The notes: generated by a model not told the origin, from the letters alone. 64,000 nt of DNA from an uncultured Paracoccaceae bacterium (GCA_947488175.1 CANKYO010000003.1:248001-312000), one strand, 5' to 3'. Positions 45,344 to 55,355 are shown, counted from the first letter of the stretch. Made by a program: numbers and translations.

Positions 45344-47634
45344 CCACGGTGGGTGTGGTCGGTCGGCAGATCACCGTGCGGGGTCGCGTGCAGGGTGTTG
45401 GGTTTCGCCCGTTTGTTTGGCGACTGGCGCATGAGGCGGCGTTGACGGGTCATGTGCTGAATGATGGTGTGGGTGTCCGTATTGAGGTTTGGGGGGAAAG
45501 CGCTGATCTGGATCGGTTCCTGCATGAGCTGGAGCGCGATCCGCCCCCGCTAGCGCGGATCGAGGCGGTTGTCTGGACGGTGCTTGAAGGGTTGCCCCCT
45601 GACCAGTTTCAGATTGTCCAAAGCGATGATGGAGATATCAACACGGAAATTACGCCGGATGCTGCAACATGCCCGGATTGCCTGAGAGAAATCTGCGATC
45701 CCGATGACAGGCGCTATCGCTATGCCTTTACCAATTGCACCCATTGCGGTCCGCGTTTGTCGATCGTGGGGGGTATTCCATATGATCGTGCGCGCACGTC
45801 CATGCGGACGTTTGACATGTGCGATGACTGCCGCCGGGAGTACGGGGACCCGGCTGACCGCCGGTTTCATGCGCAGCCGAATGCGTGTCCGATCTGCGGG
45901 CCAAGGCCTTGGATCGAGGATGTGCGAGGGGAAGTCGCAAGGGGTGATCCCATTGATGAGGCCGTTCGCCGTCTGAAGGGAGGCCAGATCATTGCGGTCA
46001 AGGGCGTGGGCGGCTTTCATCTGGCCTGCGATGCGACGAATGCGGATGCGGTGGCGGAATTGCGGCGGCGCAAACGCCGGGTCGCCAAACCGTTGGCGCT
46101 GATGGCCAAGGATCTGGATCAGATCAGGGGGTTTTGTGATGTGACTGAGCCGGAGGCGGATTTGCTGAGTTCGTCCATTGCCCCCATTGTTTTGTTGCGA
46201 AACCGGGACCATGTGGGCTTGGTCGGCGTTGCGCCGGGGCTGAATTGTGTGGGCGTCATGCTGCCCCAGTCGCCGCTGCATCATTTGCTGTTGACTGAAT
46301 TTGGCGGGCCGCTGGTCATGACATCCGGTAATGTCGCCGATACGCCGCAAGTCACCGATAATGCGCAGGCGCGCGCTGACTTGGCGGGCATCGCCGATGC
46401 GTGGCTGCTGCATGACCGCGATATCGTGAACAGGCTGGATGACAGCATCATGCGGGTTGATCTGGCGGCCCCTATTGTCTTGCGGCGCGGCCGGGGTATG
46501 GCACCTGCGGCGATCCGGCTGCACGAGCGTTTCGCAGAGGCGCCGCCGACACTGGCCATGGGGGCGGAATTGAAATCGACATTCTGTCTGATCAAGGGCG
46601 GTCAGGCGGTCCCTTCTCAGCACATCGGTGATCTGAAGAACGCGGAAACCTATGCCGATTATCGCGAGAAGGTCACGCTGTTTCGCGACCTTTATCAGTT
46701 TGACCCAGCAGTCATCGCTGTTGATCTGCATCCTGATTACCTGTCGACGAAATGGGGTGAGCGGCTGGCGCAGGATACTGGCGCGACGCTGATCCGGGTA
46801 CAGCACCACCATGCCCATCTGGTCAGCTGTCTGGCTGAACATCGGATTGACCCGGATGACGCCAAGACTGTTGGTGTGATCCTGGATGGTACGGGTCTTG
46901 GGACGGACGGAACCATCTGGGGTGGCGAGATCCTGTTGGGTGATTATGCTGGTTTCGAGCGTAAGGCCCATTTTGCGCCCGTCGCCCTGCCAGGTGGCGA
47001 ACGGGCCGTTCTGGAACCGTGGCGCAATCTTGTCGCGCATCTGGTTGCCGCTTTTGGCATTGATTGGCGGGTCCATCTTGTCGGGACCGGTTTGGCGAAT
47101 CCTACGGATGAAAAGCCCGTCGATCTAATTGAAAGAATGATCGCCCAGCGCCTGAATGCGCCACTTGCGTCGTCGGCGGGCCGGTTGTTTGATGCGGTCG
47201 CCGCAGCGCTGGGCATTGTGTTTGATCGTCAGCATTATGAAGGACAGGCGGCGATGGAGCTTGAGGCGCTGGTGACCGGTTCAGTGCCAGCAACGGGTTA
47301 TCCGATGCGTGTTGCGGATAACGTCCTATCGTGGCGGCCCATGTGGATGGCATTGCTGGATGATCTGCGGTCCGGGGTTGATCACTGCGTGATCGCGGCC
47401 CGCTTCCATGGCGGTCTGGTGGCGGCGTTGGCTGATGTTGCAACGCAGGTTGCCACTGAGGCGGGGACGGATCGTATCGTTTTATCGGGTGGCGTGATGC
47501 AGAACAGTTTGCTGGCGGAGGGTTTGTATGCCCGCCTGCGATCAAACGGTTTCAATGTGTTGATCCACCGCCAAGTATCGGCAAACGACGGTGGCATATC
47601 GTTGGGTCAGGCCGCGATTGCGGCGCTGTCCTGA
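45340..47634 (+). CDS. hypF: Carbamoyltransferase HypF
   Basis: 764 residues from the TTG that overlaps the hypE stop (TTGA); an upstream ATG at 45307 would lie inside hypE. The acylphosphatase domain (RGRVQGVGFRPFVWRLAHEA) leads to Cys-rich zinc fingers, a YrdC domain and a Kae1-like domain, the standard HypF order. Zinc-finger cysteines include CPDCLREICDP, CTHCGPR, CDDCRRE and CPICGPRPW. HypF uses carbamoyl phosphate to make cyanide ligands for the NiFe site. It closes the operon. Confidence 0.93.
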   Translation: MTTVGVVGRQITVRGRVQGVGFRPFVWRLAHEAALTGHVLNDGVGVRIEVWGESADLDRFLHELERDPPPLARIEAVVWTVLEGLPPDQFQIVQSDDGDINTEITPDAATCPDCLREICDPDDRRYRYAFTNCTHCGPRLSIVGGIPYDRARTSMRTFDMCDDCRREYGDPADRRFHAQPNACPICGPRPWIEDVRGEVARGDPIDEAVRRLKGGQIIAVKGVGGFHLACDATNADAVAELRRRKRRVAKPLALMAKDLDQIRGFCDVTEPEADLLSSSIAPIVLLRNRDHVGLVGVAPGLNCVGVMLPQSPLHHLLLTEFGGPLVMTSGNVADTPQVTDNAQARADLAGIADAWLLHDRDIVNRLDDSIMRVDLAAPIVLRRGRGMAPAAIRLHERFAEAPPTLAMGAELKSTFCLIKGGQAVPSQHIGDLKNAETYADYREKVTLFRDLYQFDPAVIAVDLHPDYLSTKWGERLAQDTGATLIRVQHHHAHLVSCLAEHRIDPDDAKTVGVILDGTGLGTDGTIWGGEILLGDYAGFERKAHFAPVALPGGERAVLEPWRNLVAHLVAAFGIDWRVHLVGTGLANPTDEKPVDLIERMIAQRLNAPLASSAGRLFDAVAAALGIVFDRQHYEGQAAMELEALVTGSVPATGYPMRVADNVLSWRPMWMALLDDLRSGVDHCVIAARFHGGLVAALADVATQVATEAGTDRIVLSGGVMQNSLLAEGLYARLRSNGFNVLIHRQVSANDGGISLGQAAIAALS

Positions 47635-47635
47635 G

Positions 47636-48016
47636 TCATTCGGCGGCGACTTCGCGGTCGGCCTCGGGCACGTTGAGCGTTGACCATGTATCGTCACGCG
47701 GTGGCGAAGGTGGTGTGTCGCAGGACCGTTTGTGGATGTTCACCTTGGCGATGAAGTTTGCTGAAATCGGGGCGGTTACAAAGAGAAACGCCATGATCAG
47801 CAGTTCATGCATCGAACCTTCCGCATAGACATAGGAATGGATCATGGAGGCGAGCAGCAGTGACCCGATACCTACTGTCCCCACCTTGGTCGGCGCGTGA
47901 AGCCGGGTCATGGAGTCGTTGAATTTCATCAAGCCAATGGCCCCGACCAGCGCAAAGCCTGCCCCGATCAAAAGCGCCAGACCCACAGCATACATACCGA
48001 TAATTTGCCAGATCAT
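47636..48016 (-). CDS. mrpG: Na+/H+ antiporter subunit MrpG
   Basis: 126 residues from the ATG at 48016. Three hydrophobic helices and the MrpG signature GAGFALVGAIGLMKFNDSMT, RLHAPTKVGTVG are present. It is the last gene of the mrp run and is convergent with hypF, only 1 bp away. The longer frame to 48253 is a shadow over mrpF. Confidence 0.9.
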   Translation of the reverse strand: MIWQIIGMYAVGLALLIGAGFALVGAIGLMKFNDSMTRLHAPTKVGTVGIGSLLLASMIHSYVYAEGSMHELLIMAFLFVTAPISANFIAKVNIHKRSCDTPPSPPRDDTWSTLNVPEADREVAAE

Positions 48017-48300
48017 TCGATGATGTCCCCCCGCAATACGAACCGCGCATAGGCCACTGTTGAGACAAAGCCGAGCATGGCGATGATCAGCGATGCCTCG
48101 AAATAAATGCGTATCCCTTGGGCGATGCCCAAAAGCACGATCAGCCCGATAGCATTGATCACCATCGTGTCCAGCGCCAGTATGCGGTCGCCGGTTGTTG
48201 GCCCCATCACCAGCCGGACCATCGACATGACCTGCGCAATCGCCACCGCACAAAAGGCGATGATCAGGGCGATATTCATGAAATCCTCGGCAAAGCTCAT
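48013..48300 (-). CDS. mrpF: Na+/H+ antiporter subunit MrpF
   Basis: 95 residues with three membrane helices. The family motif LVMGPTTGDRILALDTMVIN is clear. It overlaps mrpG and mrpE by 4 bp each, so the subunits are translated together. Confidence 0.9.
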   Translation of the reverse strand: MSFAEDFMNIALIIAFCAVAIAQVMSMVRLVMGPTTGDRILALDTMVINAIGLIVLLGIAQGIRIYFEASLIIAMLGFVSTVAYARFVLRGDIIE

Positions 48301-48797
48301 GCGAAAATCTCCTTCAGGCGCCGTTCATAGCGGTCCTTGATCTCGTCCCTTACCGCGTCAGGATCATCGGTATGCAGGACATGCACCAAAAGGCTGTGAC
48401 CGGCGTCGGACAGGTCCGCCGATACGGTGCCAGGTGTCAGGGTGATGGTCCCGGCGAGCATCGTGATCGCCTCGGGCTGTTTGAGTTCCAGCGGTACGAC
48501 GATCCATGCGGGTCTGAGTTTTGCATTCGGCACCGTCAGCACGATCCATGCGACCTGCACATTGGCGACCATGATGTCCCAGATGACGACAACCGCATAT
48601 TTCATCATTTTGGTCAGGTGGAAGCTGCGCGGTGTGTCCGGCCACCAGACTGCCGTGGCCCAAGGGATCAGGATGCCAAGGATGATCCCAAACACGACCA
48701 TGCCCGCCGAGACGCTGTTTTGCAGCAATGTCCAGACGACTGCCAGCAAGAGGGTCAGAAAGGGGTGCGGCATCAGCCAGCGAAGCGATTTGATCAT
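48297..48797 (-). CDS. mrpE: Na+/H+ antiporter subunit MrpE
   Basis: 166 residues from the ATG at 48797. Two membrane segments (LLLAVVWTLLQNSVSAGMVV and VVFGIILGILIPW) and MrpE-type SITLTPGTVSADLS-like motif in AGTITLTPGTVSADLSDAGH are present. It overlaps mrpF by 4 bp; mrpD ends 1 bp upstream. Confidence 0.9.
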   Translation of the reverse strand: MIKSLRWLMPHPFLTLLLAVVWTLLQNSVSAGMVVFGIILGILIPWATAVWWPDTPRSFHLTKMMKYAVVVIWDIMVANVQVAWIVLTVPNAKLRPAWIVVPLELKQPEAITMLAGTITLTPGTVSADLSDAGHSLLVHVLHTDDPDAVRDEIKDRYERRLKEIFA

Positions 48798-48798
48798 C

Positions 48799-50340
48799 TC
48801 AATACCCTTCCTTTGGTTCGCTGAGCTTGCCCGGTGTGTCCAGCACGGTGCTGATATAGGGTTCCGGCGCAAAGAGCTGGGCGGATGTCGCGGTCATGTA
48901 GCTGTAGGCGGGTCCGGCAAAGACCGTGTGCGCCACCAGAAGGGTCAACAGGCCGCCGACCGCGACGTATGACAGGGTGGCGGGTGCCGTTTGCGGTGGT
49001 GTGTCGTCGGTTGGCGCTATGCTGTGTGCCTTCCAGAATACCACGCTGCCTGCCCGGGCAAAGCCGATCACGCTGATCAGGCTGGCCGACAGGATCACCG
49101 CCCAGGCCCAGACCGCCAGCGGTGAGTTGAACGTCGCATCGAGGATCAGCAGCTTGCCAAGGAACCCTGACAGTGGCGGCAGACCGGTCATGGCGATGGC
49201 GGCCACGAAGAATAGCCCGGCGGTCAGGGCCGCGCCTGCAACCGGAGGGGCCGTTGTCAACGCCAGATTGGCCCGGCCTGTGCGCACCAGATCGGCGATG
49301 AGGAAAAGCGCCCCGGCGGCTAGCGTGGAATGCACGATGTAATAAAGCGCTGCCGCGATCCCGTCGGGGGTGAAGAGTGCTATGGCCGTCATCACCATTC
49401 CCATCGACCCGATGACGGAGAAGGCCACGAGCCGGTCGAGTTTCTTGGCGGCGAGGACCCCGACCATGCCGATGGCAAGCGATAGAAGTGCCACCGGCAG
49501 AAGCCAGAGCCCGTGCAGGCCTGCTGTTGCCTCAAGATCAGGGGGGAAGACGATGGTATAGACCCGGATGATGGCGTAGGCGCCGACCTTGGTCATGATT
49601 GCGAAGAGTGCGGCGACGGGGCCGGGGGCCTCTGCATAGCTGGAGGGCAGCCAGAAATGCAGCGGGACGACGGCGGCCTTGATCGCGAAGACCAGCAGCA
49701 GCAGGACGGCGGCGATGCGGATGCCGACCGTGGCCTCCGGGTCGATCAATTGCACCCTCATGGCAAGGTCGGCCATGTTCAGCGTGCCGGTTTCCGCGTA
49801 GATCGACCCCAGCGCGAACAGGAAGAGGGTCGAGCCGAGCAGGTTGAACAGCACATATTGCACGCCTGCCCGGAGCCGCACATTGCCGCCGGAGTGGATC
49901 ATCAGGCCGTAGGAGGCGATCAGCAGGACCTCGAAGAAGACGAAGAGGTTGAAAAGGTCGCCGGTCAGGAACGCCCCCATGATCCCCATCAGCTGGAACT
50001 GATAGAGCGCGTGGAAATGCCGCCCGCGTTCGTCCCATTTTGATCCGATGGCGTAGAGCAGCACAAACAGCGCCAGAACCGAGGTAAGCAGGACCATCAG
50101 CGTGGACAGTCGGTCGGCGACCAGTACGATCCCGAAAGGTGCCGCCCAATCGCCCAGTTGATACAGTGTGACAGTGCCGTCAGAGGCCTGCCAGGCCAGA
50201 CCGGCGGAGATGCAAACCAGCGCGATCACGCCTGCGACCGACAGCACCCGCTGGATGCCGATGTGATAGCGCGCTGCAAGAACGATGAATGGTGCCACGA
50301 AGGCAGGCAGCAAAACGGGAAGAATGATCCAGTGGCTCAT
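48799..50340 (-). CDS. mrpD: Na+/H+ antiporter subunit MrpD
   Basis: 513 residues, NuoN/NuoM-like with about fourteen membrane helices. A conserved Glu-containing helix is in FNLFVFFEVLLIASYGLMIH and a Lys helix in LLLVFAIKAAVVPLHFWLPS. MrpD forms one of the two antiporter-like proton channels. It overlaps mrpC by 4 bp. Confidence 0.92.
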   Translation of the reverse strand: MSHWIILPVLLPAFVAPFIVLAARYHIGIQRVLSVAGVIALVCISAGLAWQASDGTVTLYQLGDWAAPFGIVLVADRLSTLMVLLTSVLALFVLLYAIGSKWDERGRHFHALYQFQLMGIMGAFLTGDLFNLFVFFEVLLIASYGLMIHSGGNVRLRAGVQYVLFNLLGSTLFLFALGSIYAETGTLNMADLAMRVQLIDPEATVGIRIAAVLLLLVFAIKAAVVPLHFWLPSSYAEAPGPVAALFAIMTKVGAYAIIRVYTIVFPPDLEATAGLHGLWLLPVALLSLAIGMVGVLAAKKLDRLVAFSVIGSMGMVMTAIALFTPDGIAAALYYIVHSTLAAGALFLIADLVRTGRANLALTTAPPVAGAALTAGLFFVAAIAMTGLPPLSGFLGKLLILDATFNSPLAVWAWAVILSASLISVIGFARAGSVVFWKAHSIAPTDDTPPQTAPATLSYVAVGGLLTLLVAHTVFAGPAYSYMTATSAQLFAPEPYISTVLDTPGKLSEPKEGY

Positions 50341-50687
50341 GCTGCGTCCTCTGGCTTGGTCGTGTCGTCGACCGGGTCGTCAACATGATCGTCGTCGGAT
50401 CCCAGATAAGCTCCCAGCGCGACCATCACGACCACCGCGGTCATCCCGAAGGAAATCACGATGGCGGTCAGGACCAGCGCCTGCGGCAGCGGATCGGTAT
50501 AGTTGGTGGCATCCGTCAGGATGGGCGGTGCCCCGACCTTGAGCCTGCCGGAGGCGAAGAGGAATACGTTCACCGCGTAGGTCAGCAGCGATATGCCCAT
50601 GATCACCGGGAAGGTGCGCAGGCGCATGACCAGATAGAGACCCGCAGCCGTCAGAATGCCGATGGCGGAAGCAACGAGGAGTTCCAT
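50337..50687 (-). CDS. mrpC: Na+/H+ antiporter subunit MrpC
   Basis: 116 residues from the ATG at 50687, NuoK-like with three helices. A typical block is SLLTYAVNVFLFASGRLKVG, followed by DPLPQALVLTAIVISFGMTA. The C-terminus is an acidic tail (SDDDHVDDPVDDTTKPEDAA). Confidence 0.9.
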   Translation of the reverse strand: MELLVASAIGILTAAGLYLVMRLRTFPVIMGISLLTYAVNVFLFASGRLKVGAPPILTDATNYTDPLPQALVLTAIVISFGMTAVVVMVALGAYLGSDDDHVDDPVDDTTKPEDAA

Positions 50688-50688
50688 A

Positions 50689-53547
50689 TTATGCCTCCGC
50701 CTTTTCGTCGCGGGATGGATCGATATCCATCGGGTAATCGCTGTCGGCGACATGGGCGCGCCGCGCCAGTCGTGAGAAGCTTTCCAGTGACAGCATCACC
50801 GCGCCGACAACGGCAAGGAATACGCCAAGGTCGAAGGCCGCCGCGGTTGCCAGTTCGAATTCCTGGAAGGGCGGGATACGCACATATTCGAAGTCGGAGG
50901 TCAGGAACGGCTTGCCCACGAACCATGACCCGATCCCGGTGAGGCCTGCGACCAGCACGCCCGCCCCGATGATCCCGTGATAGGGATAGCGCAGCCGCGC
51001 CGATGCCCAGCTGAACCCGCTGGCCATGTATTGCATCACGACCCCGATTGACACGACAAGCCCCGCGATGAAACCGCCGCCCGGTTCGTTGTGGCCACGC
51101 AGGAAGATGTAGAAGCCGACCATCAGGACAACCGGCATGATCACCCGTGTCAGCACGACCATCATCATCGGATGCATATCGCCTGCCCGCGGCTGATCGG
51201 GTTTGCGGTTCAGCAGACGCGCGCGGACCGGGCCTGACAGCAGCGTTTCGGTCAGGGCATAGATCAGCAGCGCCGCAATCCCGAGCACGATGATTTCGCC
51301 GTAGGTGTCAAAGCCCCGGAAATCGACAAGGATCACGTTCACCACGTTGGTGCCGCCGCCACCCTTGTAGGAATTGGCGAGGTGGAAATCGGATATCGTC
51401 GGCGCGACCGTATCCCGCAGCAGATAGTGGTAGGATATTGCCATTGTTGCCAGACCACCTGCCACGGCAACGATGATATCGCGCATGCGCCGGAAAGCAG
51501 TGCTTTCCACCGGGGTTTGGTTGGGCAGAAAGTTCAGCGCCAGCAGCAACAGGATGATTGTCACCACCTCGACCGTGATCTGGGTCATCGCCAGATCCGG
51601 TGCGCTGAAGAAGACAAAGCCGATGGATACCATTAGTCCCACAATCCCGATCAGGATCAATGACATCAGGCGGTTGCGATGCATGAACACCATGCCAATG
51701 GTGGCCGCAGCCAGCATCAACCAGCCGGCTATCGGCACAATGCCTACTGGCTGCATCTCGCGCGTGGCGGGGCCGACCGTGCCAGTGGCCCAAGCGTGAT
51801 AGCCGACACCGATCACCGTGACTGCAAAGATCGCCGCATAGCGTGTGAAGGCGCCGTTGTGCAGAGTGTGGGTGACGCCACGCGCTAGCGTGACCGCAGC
51901 GGCGATGATGGCGTCGAATATGGTTTTCGCCTCGGGCCGCGGGGTTGCGTCCCATGCTTTCAGCAGCGGCTTGAAGATCGCCAATACGATCAGACCGCCG
52001 ACGACCGCGATAATCGACATGTAGAGCGCAGGCACCAGACCGTGCCAGATTTTCAGATAGTTCGATGGCACCTCTGCCGTTGATCCCAGAACGGACGCCG
52101 TGACCATCTTGACAAAAGGTTCGGCCAGGAACGGGGCGGAGCCGATGACGACAACTAGAATGACCAGCAGCGATGGCGGCCCCCACATCCCGAAACCGGG
52201 GTCATGCGGTTTGGCCGGGTAATCATCGCGGACCGGGCCAAGGAAGACATGCCCGATCAGACGGAAACAGTAGGCGGCGGAAAAGAGCGACCCGATGGTG
52301 GCCAGGACCGGCACCAGCATGGGCGAGTTGAAGAGGACGGTGTGGTTCGCCTCTTCCAGCATCATCTCTTTCGACAGGAAGCCGTTGAGGAAGGGGATGC
52401 CTGCCATCGAAAGGGCCGCCAGCGTCGCGATGATGAACGTGATCGGCATCAGGTGTCGCAAACCGCCCAGACGCCTGATGTCGCGTGTATGCGCCTCGTG
52501 ATCGATGATCCCGGCGGACAAAAAGAGGGCGGCCTTGAACGTGGCGTGGTTGAGGATGTGGAATACCGCTGCCATGGCGCCGAAGGCCGTGCCGGTGCCA
52601 AGAAGCATGGTGATCAGCCCCAGATGGCTGACTGTTGAGAAGGCCAGCAGCGCCTTGAGGTCATGTTTGAAGAGCGCGATGACGGCCCCCAGAACCATCG
52701 TGATCAGGCCTGCGGTGGTGACGATGACAAACCATTCGGTGGTTCCGGACAATACCGGCCACATCCGCGCCATCAGGAAAATCCCGGCCTTTACCATTGT
52801 GGCCGAGTGCAGGTAGGCCGACACGGGCGTTGGTGCGGCCATTGCGTGCGGCAACCAGAAATGAAACGGGAATTGGGCCGATTTGGTGAAACAACCCAGC
52901 AGGATCAGGATCAGCGCGGGCAGATAAAGCGGCGATGCCTGGATCAGATCGCGGTTTTCCAGAATGACGGTTAAGTCGTAGCTGCCCACGATATTGCCGA
53001 GGATCAGCATGCCACCGACCATGGCAAGGCCACCCATACCGGTGACGGCCAGTGCCATCCGCGCGCCTTGCCGCCCTTCGGGCAGGTGTTTCCAGTAGCC
53101 GATCAGCAGGAAGGACGACAGCGATGTCAGCTCCCAGAAGATCAGCAAAAGCAGGATGTTGTTGCTGAGAACGATCCCCACCATCGCGCCCTGGAACAGC
53201 AGCAGGTAGGTGAAAAACTCGCCCATATTGTCGTCGCGCGACAGGTAGTAGCGGGCATATGTGATGATCAGAAGGCCGATGCCAAGGATCAGTGACGCAA
53301 AGAAAAAGCCCAAGCCGTCCAGCATGAATGTGACGTTCAAGCCCAGCGACGGGAGCCAATCGACCCCGACGGTCACAACCTCGCCCGCGATCACGGCTGG
53401 CAGATTGGTCAGAAGCCCCACAAATGCGACCAGCGTGACGGTAAAGGTCACACCAGCGCAGGCGGCACGGCCTGCTGAATACATCAAACCGGGAAGAAGC
53501 GCCCCGAGAAAAGGTACAGCGACGACAAGAAAGAGAGACACGCGCAC
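50689..53547 (-). CDS. mrpA: Na+/H+ antiporter subunit MrpA-MrpB fusion
   Basis: 952 residues. The MrpA part is NuoL-like with many helices and motifs such as LIFWELTSLSSFLLIGYWKH, KSAQFPFHFWLPHAMAAPTP and HLGLITMLLG. The C-terminal quarter holds the MrpB-type domain (RVIMPVVLMVGFYIFLRGHN, EPGGGFIAGLVVSIGVVMQY), so mrpA and mrpB are fused, as is common in alphaproteobacteria. It is the first gene of the mrp operon. The complex exchanges cytoplasmic Na+ for H+ and supports salt and alkali tolerance. Confidence 0.92.
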   Translation of the reverse strand: MRVSLFLVVAVPFLGALLPGLMYSAGRAACAGVTFTVTLVAFVGLLTNLPAVIAGEVVTVGVDWLPSLGLNVTFMLDGLGFFFASLILGIGLLIITYARYYLSRDDNMGEFFTYLLLFQGAMVGIVLSNNILLLLIFWELTSLSSFLLIGYWKHLPEGRQGARMALAVTGMGGLAMVGGMLILGNIVGSYDLTVILENRDLIQASPLYLPALILILLGCFTKSAQFPFHFWLPHAMAAPTPVSAYLHSATMVKAGIFLMARMWPVLSGTTEWFVIVTTAGLITMVLGAVIALFKHDLKALLAFSTVSHLGLITMLLGTGTAFGAMAAVFHILNHATFKAALFLSAGIIDHEAHTRDIRRLGGLRHLMPITFIIATLAALSMAGIPFLNGFLSKEMMLEEANHTVLFNSPMLVPVLATIGSLFSAAYCFRLIGHVFLGPVRDDYPAKPHDPGFGMWGPPSLLVILVVVIGSAPFLAEPFVKMVTASVLGSTAEVPSNYLKIWHGLVPALYMSIIAVVGGLIVLAIFKPLLKAWDATPRPEAKTIFDAIIAAAVTLARGVTHTLHNGAFTRYAAIFAVTVIGVGYHAWATGTVGPATREMQPVGIVPIAGWLMLAAATIGMVFMHRNRLMSLILIGIVGLMVSIGFVFFSAPDLAMTQITVEVVTIILLLLALNFLPNQTPVESTAFRRMRDIIVAVAGGLATMAISYHYLLRDTVAPTISDFHLANSYKGGGGTNVVNVILVDFRGFDTYGEIIVLGIAALLIYALTETLLSGPVRARLLNRKPDQPRAGDMHPMMMVVLTRVIMPVVLMVGFYIFLRGHNEPGGGFIAGLVVSIGVVMQYMASGFSWASARLRYPYHGIIGAGVLVAGLTGIGSWFVGKPFLTSDFEYVRIPPFQEFELATAAAFDLGVFLAVVGAVMLSLESFSRLARRAHVADSDYPMDIDPSRDEKAEA

Positions 53548-53734
53548 TCCATATCTAAGGGTCTTCGACCTTGACCTGTTTGTGCTAAATCGACGCTATC
53601 CTCAAGGGGACGCGACGTAATTTGTTTCCAAATGGTCAAAGATGTTTGATGTTAAATTAGGTGTTCCGGCCAAATTTCAACTGCAAATCGACAGGTATGG
53701 CGCGCTTTTGTATGCGGAAAATCCAGCGGACCGC

Positions 53735-55321
53735 CTATTGCTGGCATTGCGCCCAGTCTAAATCAAAGCGGTCGAGGTATTTGCGCAGGCGGTCGGCATC
53801 GTTTCGGCTGGATTTGGCGGCGCGCGACGCGGCAAAGAGCCTGCGACCCGCCGCGCTGATACTGGCGGATTGCTGGCAGACCCGGATCACGGCGGCCAGT
53901 TGCACGCGGTCAAATTCATCGATGTTTTGTGCGGCCTCGCCCAGATGTTCGGTCAGCAGTTGCATGTCCGGGTCGCGGCTGGCCTGCGTCCAGATGGATT
54001 GCAGCGTGGTGATTTCATCCTCGACCATGGCCAGCGTGATCCGCCCGCGCGGGGCGAGGGTACACATGCGTTGGACTGAGGCAGACAAATCGCGGAAATT
54101 GCCCGGCCAGAGCGTGCCGGGGTCGGTGGCAAACCTTTGATAGCGGGTAAAAGCGTCGGCGTTGAAGCTGACCTGCGTGCCCAGCAGCTTTTCGACGCGG
54201 GCCAGTTCGTATTCGAGGTTCGGGGCGATATCCTCGGGCCGGTCGCGCAGGGCGGGCAAGGCAAAGGTCCAGAGGTTGAGGCGCGCAAAAAGATCGGCGC
54301 GGAACCGGCCTTTGGCGACCTGGGCCGCCAGATCGCGCCCGGCCCCGGCGATCAGGTGGAACCGGCTGGTGACCTCGTAATCCGATCCAAGGGGGAAGTA
54401 TTTGCCGGTCTCGATCGCGTGCAGGATCATCGCCTGTTCGTCGAGGCCGAGTTCGTCGATTTCATCGAGAAACAGGACACCCCCATCCGCCTCTTGCAGC
54501 AGCCCGCGCCGGTCGGCGCCTGCGCCGGGGAGGGCTTGCCTGCGATGACCGAACAGGGTCGACATGGCCCGTTCGCCCTTGAGCGTCGAACAATTCACGT
54601 GCACCAGTCGCCCCTTGATCCGGCGGCGTTGCAGTTTGAGCTCGTACAGGCGCGCGGCCAGATCGGATTTGCCGGTGCCGGTCGGCCCCATCAGCAAAAG
54701 CGGAGCGTCGGAGTTGGAGGTCACCACCTCCATCCGGTCGATCATCGCGTTGAAGGCTGCGTTGCGCGTTTCGATTCCGCCTTTCAGCAGGGTGTTGTAT
54801 TCGCGGGTGACCAGATCGAACCGTTGCTGGATGGCGTTGTATTTCGACAGGTCCAGATCGACGACCTGCAGGGTGCCGGGGCCGATATCGTCGCCCCGTG
54901 GTGGCCCGGTCTGGACCAGCCTGGCCGGGATGTGCCGGGATTCGGTCAGGAGGAACCAGCAGATCTGGGCGACATGCGTGCCGGTCGTCAGATGGACGTG
55001 ATAGTCTTCGCGTTCGTCGTCGAACCCGTAATCACGTGCGAAATCATAGAGCGCGCCGTACATTTCCTCGAAATCCCAGGGGTCGACGATGTCGATCCGC
55101 TGCAGCAGGACCTCGGTCTGCGGGTTCTTGCGCGTCACCTCGCCCTTGATCATTTCGGCCAGACCACGCCAACGGCCGGAATAGATCAGCTCCAGCCGGT
55201 CAATGGGGAAATCGGGATGTTCGGCGATCTGGACCGACGGGCGCCAGCGCCGGCGTTTGCCCGCATCCAGATTCGTACCGAGAAAGCCGATGACCACGTT
55301 ATTCTTCATAATCTTATCCAT
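53735..55321 (-). CDS. rtcR: RtcR-type regulator of the RNA repair operon, with altered GAFTGA motif
   Basis: 528 residues. The N-terminal ~180 residues form the CARF-like ligand-binding domain (VVIGFLGTNLDAGKR, DYHVHLTTGTHVAQICWFLL). The AAA+ domain has Walker A GPTGTGKS at about residue 215 and Walker B GVLFLDEIDELG. An arginine finger is likely in RADLFARLN. The GAFTGA loop that normally contacts sigma-54 reads QALPGA, so Thr and Phe are lost. The C-terminal ~50 residues include a helix-turn-helix-like segment. RtcR senses RNA ends with 2',3'-cyclic phosphate in other species. It is divergent from rsr, which it probably controls. Confidence 0.88.
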   Translation of the reverse strand: MDKIMKNNVVIGFLGTNLDAGKRRRWRPSVQIAEHPDFPIDRLELIYSGRWRGLAEMIKGEVTRKNPQTEVLLQRIDIVDPWDFEEMYGALYDFARDYGFDDEREDYHVHLTTGTHVAQICWFLLTESRHIPARLVQTGPPRGDDIGPGTLQVVDLDLSKYNAIQQRFDLVTREYNTLLKGGIETRNAAFNAMIDRMEVVTSNSDAPLLLMGPTGTGKSDLAARLYELKLQRRRIKGRLVHVNCSTLKGERAMSTLFGHRRQALPGAGADRRGLLQEADGGVLFLDEIDELGLDEQAMILHAIETGKYFPLGSDYEVTSRFHLIAGAGRDLAAQVAKGRFRADLFARLNLWTFALPALRDRPEDIAPNLEYELARVEKLLGTQVSFNADAFTRYQRFATDPGTLWPGNFRDLSASVQRMCTLAPRGRITLAMVEDEITTLQSIWTQASRDPDMQLLTEHLGEAAQNIDEFDRVQLAAVIRVCQQSASISAAGRRLFAASRAAKSSRNDADRLRKYLDRFDLDWAQCQQ

Positions 55322-55355
55322 ACAGATAAGATACGATACATATCAATCGCTTTTC

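Noticed and set aside
45550..47076. 508-codon minus-strand frame
   Set aside because: Antisense shadow of hypF, no recognisable domain, abnormal composition.
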